Below, piece after piece: positions 60,154 through 64,000 of a stretch of DNA of 64,000 bases. The notes under the pieces are model-generated. The model made no database searches. It saw only the letters and a list, made by a program, of their open reading frames with translations, and was not told where the DNA came from. The stretch lies in the NCBI GenBank assembly GCA_000263275.1, contig CAGP01000048.1:24576-88575 (forward strand). Reading direction: 5' to 3'. Each line of letters begins with the position of its first letter. Position 1 is the stretch's first letter. The translations under genes and the position numbers were made by a program. Source of the DNA: Helicobacter bizzozeronii CCUG 35545 (lineage in GTDB: Bacteria; Campylobacterota; Campylobacteria; Campylobacterales; Helicobacteraceae).

Positions 60154-61636
60154 CTATGCCTTGTTTTTATGCATGCGTTTCATTTGTGCCCATAGCTCGG
60201 CTACCCGTTTGCCATAATTGGCATCGGCTTTTTTAAAGTGCTCGATTTGGCGTTTCACAATGTTATCGGGCACGCCATGCATGGAATGCACGATGTTAAG
60301 GCAAGTCCTCTCTTTTTCATCCTTGGGCATGAGGCGGTAGAGATCACCGGGTTGGGTGTAGTAGTCAGTGTCATAATCCCTAAAGTTATAGTCATAAGCC
60401 GCAAACTCATCTTCTAGCTTAGTCAAGTCTAGTTTAGGTTCTTTAGCATTGGGATCTTCTTTATAGCCCGGGAAGGAGCTAGGGTTGTAGTTGATCATCG
60501 AGCCGTAGTAGCCATTGGTCATGTAGCCATCGCGTGATGAGCTATGGAAAGGGCAACGGGGCGCATTCACGGGTAATTGGGTGTAATTCACGCCTAGTCG
60601 GTAGCGGTGCGTGTCCCCATAAGAGAAAAGACGACCTTGTAGCATGCGATCGGGGCTATAGCCAATACCCGGGACCACATTAGCAGGGGTGAAAGCGGAT
60701 TGTTCCACTTCAGCAAAGTAGTTTTCTGGGTTTTTGTTGAGCTCTACAATCCCCACCTCGATTAGCGGGTAATCTTTTTGACTCCAAGTCTTGGTAACAT
60801 CAAAGGGATGGAAACGATAGGTTTTAGCCTCGCTCTCAGGCATCACTTGGATAGACATCCGCCATTTGGGGTAGTCGCCCCGCTCGATGGCTTCAAATAA
60901 ATCCCTTTGGGCAGAATCGAGATCGTGTGCGCGCACCTTAGCAGCCTCTTCACTGGTGAGATTCTTGATGCCTTGCATGCTTTTAAAGTGGAACTTCACC
61001 CAAAAGCGTTGGTTTTTGGCATTGATTAAACTAAAGGTGTGGCTACCAAAGCCATGCATGTGGCGATAACCATCAGGGATACCCCGATCGCTCATTACGA
61101 TGGTAACTTGGTGCAAACTCTCAGGCACATTGCTCCAAAAATCCCACACCATCGTGCTGTCCCGTAGGTTGGTTTGTGGGTGGCGTTTTTGGGTGTGGAT
61201 AAAGTCGGGGAATTTGATGGGGTCGCGCACAAAAAAACACGGGGGTATTATTACCCACCAAATCCCAGTTGCCCTCTTCGGTGTAATACTTCATCGCAAA
61301 GCCGCGTGGATCTCTCTCAGCATCGGCAGAGCCTTTTTCACCCGCCACAGTGGAAAAGCGGAAGAAACAAGGGGTTTTTTTACCCACTTTGCTAAAGATT
61401 TTAGCTTTGGTGTATTTGGTGATGTCTTTGGTAACCGTAAAAGTGCCATAAGCCCCACTACCCTTAGCATGCACCACCCTCTCGGGGATGCGTTCGCGAT
61501 CAAAATGGGCTAACTTTTCTAAAAACCAAGTGCTCTGCAAGAGAACCGGACCTCTTGGACCTGCGGTCAAAACATCTTGGTTATTGGCAATAGGCGTGCC
61601 CGTTGCAGTGGTTAAAACAACTTCTTTGTACTTCAT
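60154..61636 (-). CDS. katA: Catalase KatA
   Basis: Heme monofunctional catalase, 493 aa after repair. The catalytic His is in [15 protein letters not shown], the distal Asn in [13 protein letters not shown], and the heme-ligand Tyr in [14 protein letters not shown]. The break in the A-run near 61228-61234 separates NTPVFF from [16 protein letters not shown]; one base fewer joins them. Near the end it carries [15 protein letters not shown]. It has its own leader (about 150 bases to the previous gene), with no other feature I recognise there except the terminator at 61791-61812. Confidence 0.96.
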
Positions 61637-61790
61637 TAGGAAAATCCTTTATATTTTTTTAGAACCCCAAATCTGGATTCGCCTAGAAGTGTAGCACAAA
61701 AACGCCCTATCTAACCCTTAAAAGGAAATAAAAACCTAACTAAATTCTTAGGATGTTATGTATGGTAACTATGTCGCAATTATGAGAAAA

Positions 61791-61812
61791 AGACCCATCT
61801 TAGGATGGGTCT
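61791..61812 (-). terminator. Rho-independent terminator after the DUF1104 gene
   Basis: On the minus strand AGACCCATC-CTAA-GATGGGTCT followed by TTTTCTC: a perfect 9-bp stem with a 4-base loop and a U-rich tail, 21 bases after the stop of the gene at 61834. Confidence 0.88.
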
Positions 61813-61833
61813 CCAAAGAAAGCTAGGATATGA

Positions 61834-62321
61834 CTAGGATTCGTGTTTATCCCCGTGTTCGTGATGCTCGGACACGGGCTTATGTTTATGATCGTGCTTG
61901 TCTCCGTGTTTACCACAAGTGCAAGGTCCTGCAACATCGCAATTACACTTGGCATGGCAACCACAAGACTTGGCAGACAAACCGCTATTTTTATATTCTG
62001 CACGCGTCATCTTGGCAATGCGTGCCTTGATGGCTGCACGGATAGCCTCACGGCGTTTTTCAAACTCCTCCATGGTCATGTTTTCGGTGTTTTTATCCGC
62101 AGCTTCTTTTAATTGGTCATGGAATTTCTTTTTTTGTTCCGCATTCATGCCCTTCATGCGTTTAAAAAATCTCCATTTGGTAGTCTGGGACTTCATTGGG
62201 GACCACTTTACCTGCCATCTCGATTAACTCTTGGTTACTCTTGTCAAACCCCATTTGCCCATAGACCCGAGCACAGACTAGCCAAGACCAAAGTTGATAA
62301 ACCTAATTTTACAGATTTCAT
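61834..62321 (-). CDS. DUF1104-like secreted protein with Cys/His-rich tail
   Basis: 161 aa after two repairs. The signal peptide VKLGLSTLVLASLCSGLWA is recovered only after removing one A near 62249-62251; the second break is in the T-run near 62167-62172 (EIFKRMKGMN). The middle is a charged helical domain (NQELIEMAGKVVPNEVPDYQ; MTMEEFEKRREAIRAAIKARI) as in DUF1104. The last ~50 residues carry CGCHAKCNCDVAGPCTCGKH and a run of His-Asp-Lys (HGDKHDHKHKP), which looks like a metal-binding tail. Most likely periplasmic. Confidence 0.78.
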
Positions 62322-62383
62322 ACGCACCTTCCAACACTGAAAAATTTAAAAAAAAGAGAAAAAACAGAAAGGAATAAAGGCAA

Positions 62384-62399
62384 GGTCCCCAAAGGGACC
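62384..62399 (-). terminator. Stem-loop terminator between the two DUF1104 genes
   Basis: On the minus strand GGTCCC-TTTG-GGGACC, 16 bases after the upstream stop, followed by TTGCC and a pyrimidine-rich stretch with T-runs. It separates the transcripts of the two paralogous genes. Confidence 0.65.
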
Positions 62400-62415
62400 C
62401 TAAAATTTTAGGTTA

Positions 62416-63016
62416 CTAGTGTTGTGCTTCTGATTTTGGAGCTTGCCCTTCAGCACCGCCACTTTTAGCAGGGGCTTTTGGCATTTCTTTGTCGCCATGT
62501 TCCATGTGTTCCATAGAACCGCCCTTATTAGCTTTTTCCATACCCTTATGACCACCCTCGTGGTGTCCGTGGGCTTTGCCCTCTTTGTGAGCACCTTCTT
62601 TATGTACTCCTTTTTTCTTTTTAGAAGCACACCACACTTTACGCACCTCACCCTTACAAACATGGACTCCAGCTAGACCCATTTCTTTGAGTTCATCTGG
62701 AGAATGTTCTTTTGTGGCTTCCTCAAATTCCTTGCGGACTTCCTCACGCATAGCCACAAAATCTTTCTTTTTCATTTTCTTGAAGTGGGCTTCAGCTGCT
62801 TGTTTGAACTTCCATTTAAAGCTACTTTTAGCCTTGGCTGTTTTCAAGCTCTCAACATGTTTATGGACCGCTGCACGCAAATCCAAAGCATCTTCAGCTG
62901 GCACTTTACCGGCTAACTTGATCAACTCCGGACCACTTAGACTAGAGTAATCTTTAGCGTTTGCAACACCCAAAGACAACATGCCCATACAAAAAAATTC
63001 CTAAAAACCGACGCAT
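62416..63016 (-). CDS. DUF1104-like secreted protein with His/Lys/Glu-rich tail
   Basis: 199 aa after repair. The T-run near 62992-62998 hides the start; with one base fewer the N-terminus is MRRFLGIFCMGMLSLGVANA, a signal peptide, from ATG 63016 with AAAGGG upstream. The domain reads SGPELIKLAGKVPAEDALDL then KKMKKKDFVAMREEVRKEFE, matching the paralog at 61834. A Cys pair follows (VCKGEVRKVWCASKKKKG), then a tail of His/Glu/Lys/Gly (GAHKEGKAHGHHEGGHKG; MEHMEHGDKE). It may store or bind nickel, zinc or copper in the periplasm. Confidence 0.8.
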
Positions 63017-63097
63017 AAACCGACCCTTTGTGATTGAAATAAAAAAACGATCGCTATTTTAGCTAGTCCTAGTTAAATATAAGCTTAATTGCGCCCA

Positions 63098-63871
63098 CTA
63101 CACCAAGCAAGTGTGTGCATAGACATTGGTGAAGTGGAACCAAAAAGTGCTTTCGTAGGTGTTGGGTTGCCGGTAGATACGGCAATGAAAGCCAATAGAA
63201 AAGTCCTCAAACAGAAGATGTTTTTCTATGACACAAGCGAGAATTTCGGTACGGATTTTGAGCACCATCACCCTAAAACCTTCTTGAGATTCTAAAATTT
63301 CCTCTGTGGGTTCAAGGATGCGGAAAGTTTGGTTAGCAAAATTGGCCTCCACTCTCAAGTCCACCACCACGCTAAAATCGTCATTAGTGGGGACAAAGGT
63401 TACAATCTGCTTGTCGCTGTAACCTGAGTGTTGCAAGTAATCAATGAATTTTTGTGCATCATAGCTGAAGTTCTCTTTGAAGCGGGCAATATAGGTTTCT
63501 GGGTCGATTGGGGGTAGGGGGTGGTGGGGCGTGGTGTGGGTTTGCAGACCTTGGTTGCTGAAATGCAAGGCGCGATCTTGTAAGGGCTCAATGTAGCCCA
63601 CAGAGTGAGTCTTGCAGAGTGCTTTGAAGTCTTGGGGCTGTTTTTTGGCATTCTGCGCTCGGATCTCTTGATCCCTATTTGCCTTTTCGACAAACATGCC
63701 GGCATAGGGCATGTAAAACTGGGGCTTACAAATTTGGAGCATTGTTTTAACCTGTGCCTTAGCATGGGCTTTATTGCGGGCACAGATTGTCCGTTTTTCC
63801 TCTAGGCTATAATTCTCAAAGCACAAGGGGAAACCACTTGCCCCACTGGCAAAAGCGGTGCATATCGACAT
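63098..63871 (-). pseudogene. MBL-fold (UlaG-like) hydrolase, N-terminus missing
   Basis: 257 codons remain. AFASGASGFPLCFENYSLEEK and PQFYMPYAGMFVEKANRDQEI correspond to the C-terminal half of UlaG-like metallo-beta-lactamase-fold hydrolases; the metal motif HxHxDH and the first part of the domain are absent. At the 5' side the frame meets a stop and the IS605-type end at 63877 onwards, so the gene was probably cut by the insertion. The C-terminal part includes DDFSVVVDLRVEANF and FHCRIYRQPNTYEST. The original substrate is unknown. Confidence 0.65.
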
Positions 63872-63876
63872 ACTCT

Positions 63877-64000
63877 CCCATAACTAAAGTTAGGGGATTC
63901 TAGCTTTAGTGGAGATCGCGGCTTCAAGCAGGATAGCTCCGTTTGGAGTCTTACATTCCCTATTCCAAAGGTTGATGCCCCAACCCCAAGGGTATTACCC
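63877..64000 (-). mobile_element. Right end of an IS605/IS200-family element
   Basis: On the minus strand the DNA entering from the right edge ends in CCCCTAAC-TTTA-GTTATGGG (63877-63896), an imperfect subterminal hairpin of the type found at IS605 right ends, where the 3' end of the guide-type RNA is also formed. Upstream of it the bases read as a short tnpB-like C-terminus; which frame is used is uncertain (AISTKARIP-stop in one). The rest of the element is outside the window. Confidence 0.55.

Noticed and set aside
62400..62663. Reading frame on the minus strand inside the DUF1104 gene, basic and Cys-containing
   Set aside because: It is another frame of the low-complexity Lys/His-rich tail of 62416-63016, with no ribosome site of its own.

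Overview
The window reads as chromosome of a gastric, non-pylori Helicobacter. From memory, several blocks match H. pylori gene order: ksgA-rnj-kdsD-rlmN (HP1428-HP1431), cznABC-glyS-HP0973-gpmI (HP0968-HP0974), bcp-lutC-lutB-lutA (HP0136-HP0139), rpsP-khpA-rimM-trmD-rplS (HP1147-HP1151) and ndk-yceD-rpmF-plsX-fabH (HP0198-HP0202). Base composition looks clearly less AT-rich than H. pylori (judged by eye, not computed), as in the dog/cat/pig gastric species.

Layout. 1-11134 (+): end of alaS, ccoS, fqrB, a PEBP-family protein, fabZ-lpxA-clpX, mreB-mreC, a large glycosyltransferase-like gene and an unknown membrane protein. 11118-19161 (-): ksgA, rnj, msrAB, kdsD, a 79-aa protein, glmS, rlmN. 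19245-19973 (+): a nucleoside-phosphorylase-like gene, then a 42-aa Asn/Ser/Cys peptide gene with its own promoter. 20063-27836 (-): glyS and the cadmium/zinc/nickel efflux genes cznCBA plus a DUF3240 gene. 27941-30234 (+): a lytic-transglycosylase-like protein and gpmI. 30231-50222 (-): lactate-utilisation genes, bcp, thiS, competence genes comB9-comB10 attached to the rpsP-rplS operon, fabH-plsX-rpmF, ndk, ilvE, comF, two glycosyltransferases and other membrane proteins. 50351-58958 (+): gabT-gabD-permease-csiD-lhgO, a two-protein PAS/chemoreceptor pair and a SIMPL-like protein. 59030-64000 (-): a small membrane protein, a Tat-exported transglutaminase-like protein, katA, two DUF1104 proteins with metal-binding-type tails, a 5'-truncated MBL-fold hydrolase, and the end of an IS605-type element.

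Sequence quality governs how this window must be read. I found about 48 places where a gene changes frame at a homopolymer, and nearly all are repaired by deleting one base from the run. They hit essential genes (alaS, glyS, clpX, fabH, rplS, ndk), so I treat them as assembly errors, give each gene its repaired extent as one CDS, and split three false fusions. For every repaired gene the raw length modulo 3 equals the number of breaks I located.

Most interesting: (1) the 42-aa peptide near the locus where H. pylori carries the histidine/glutamine-rich Hpn-like protein; (2) a complete glutarate / L-2-hydroxyglutarate (CsiD-LhgO) plus GABA-shunt cluster like the E. coli csiD-lhgO-gabDTP operon, unexpected to me in Helicobacter; (3) the paired DUF1104 proteins with Cys/His-rich tails beside catalase; (4) a transglutaminase-like protein that seems to lack its catalytic Cys and His.
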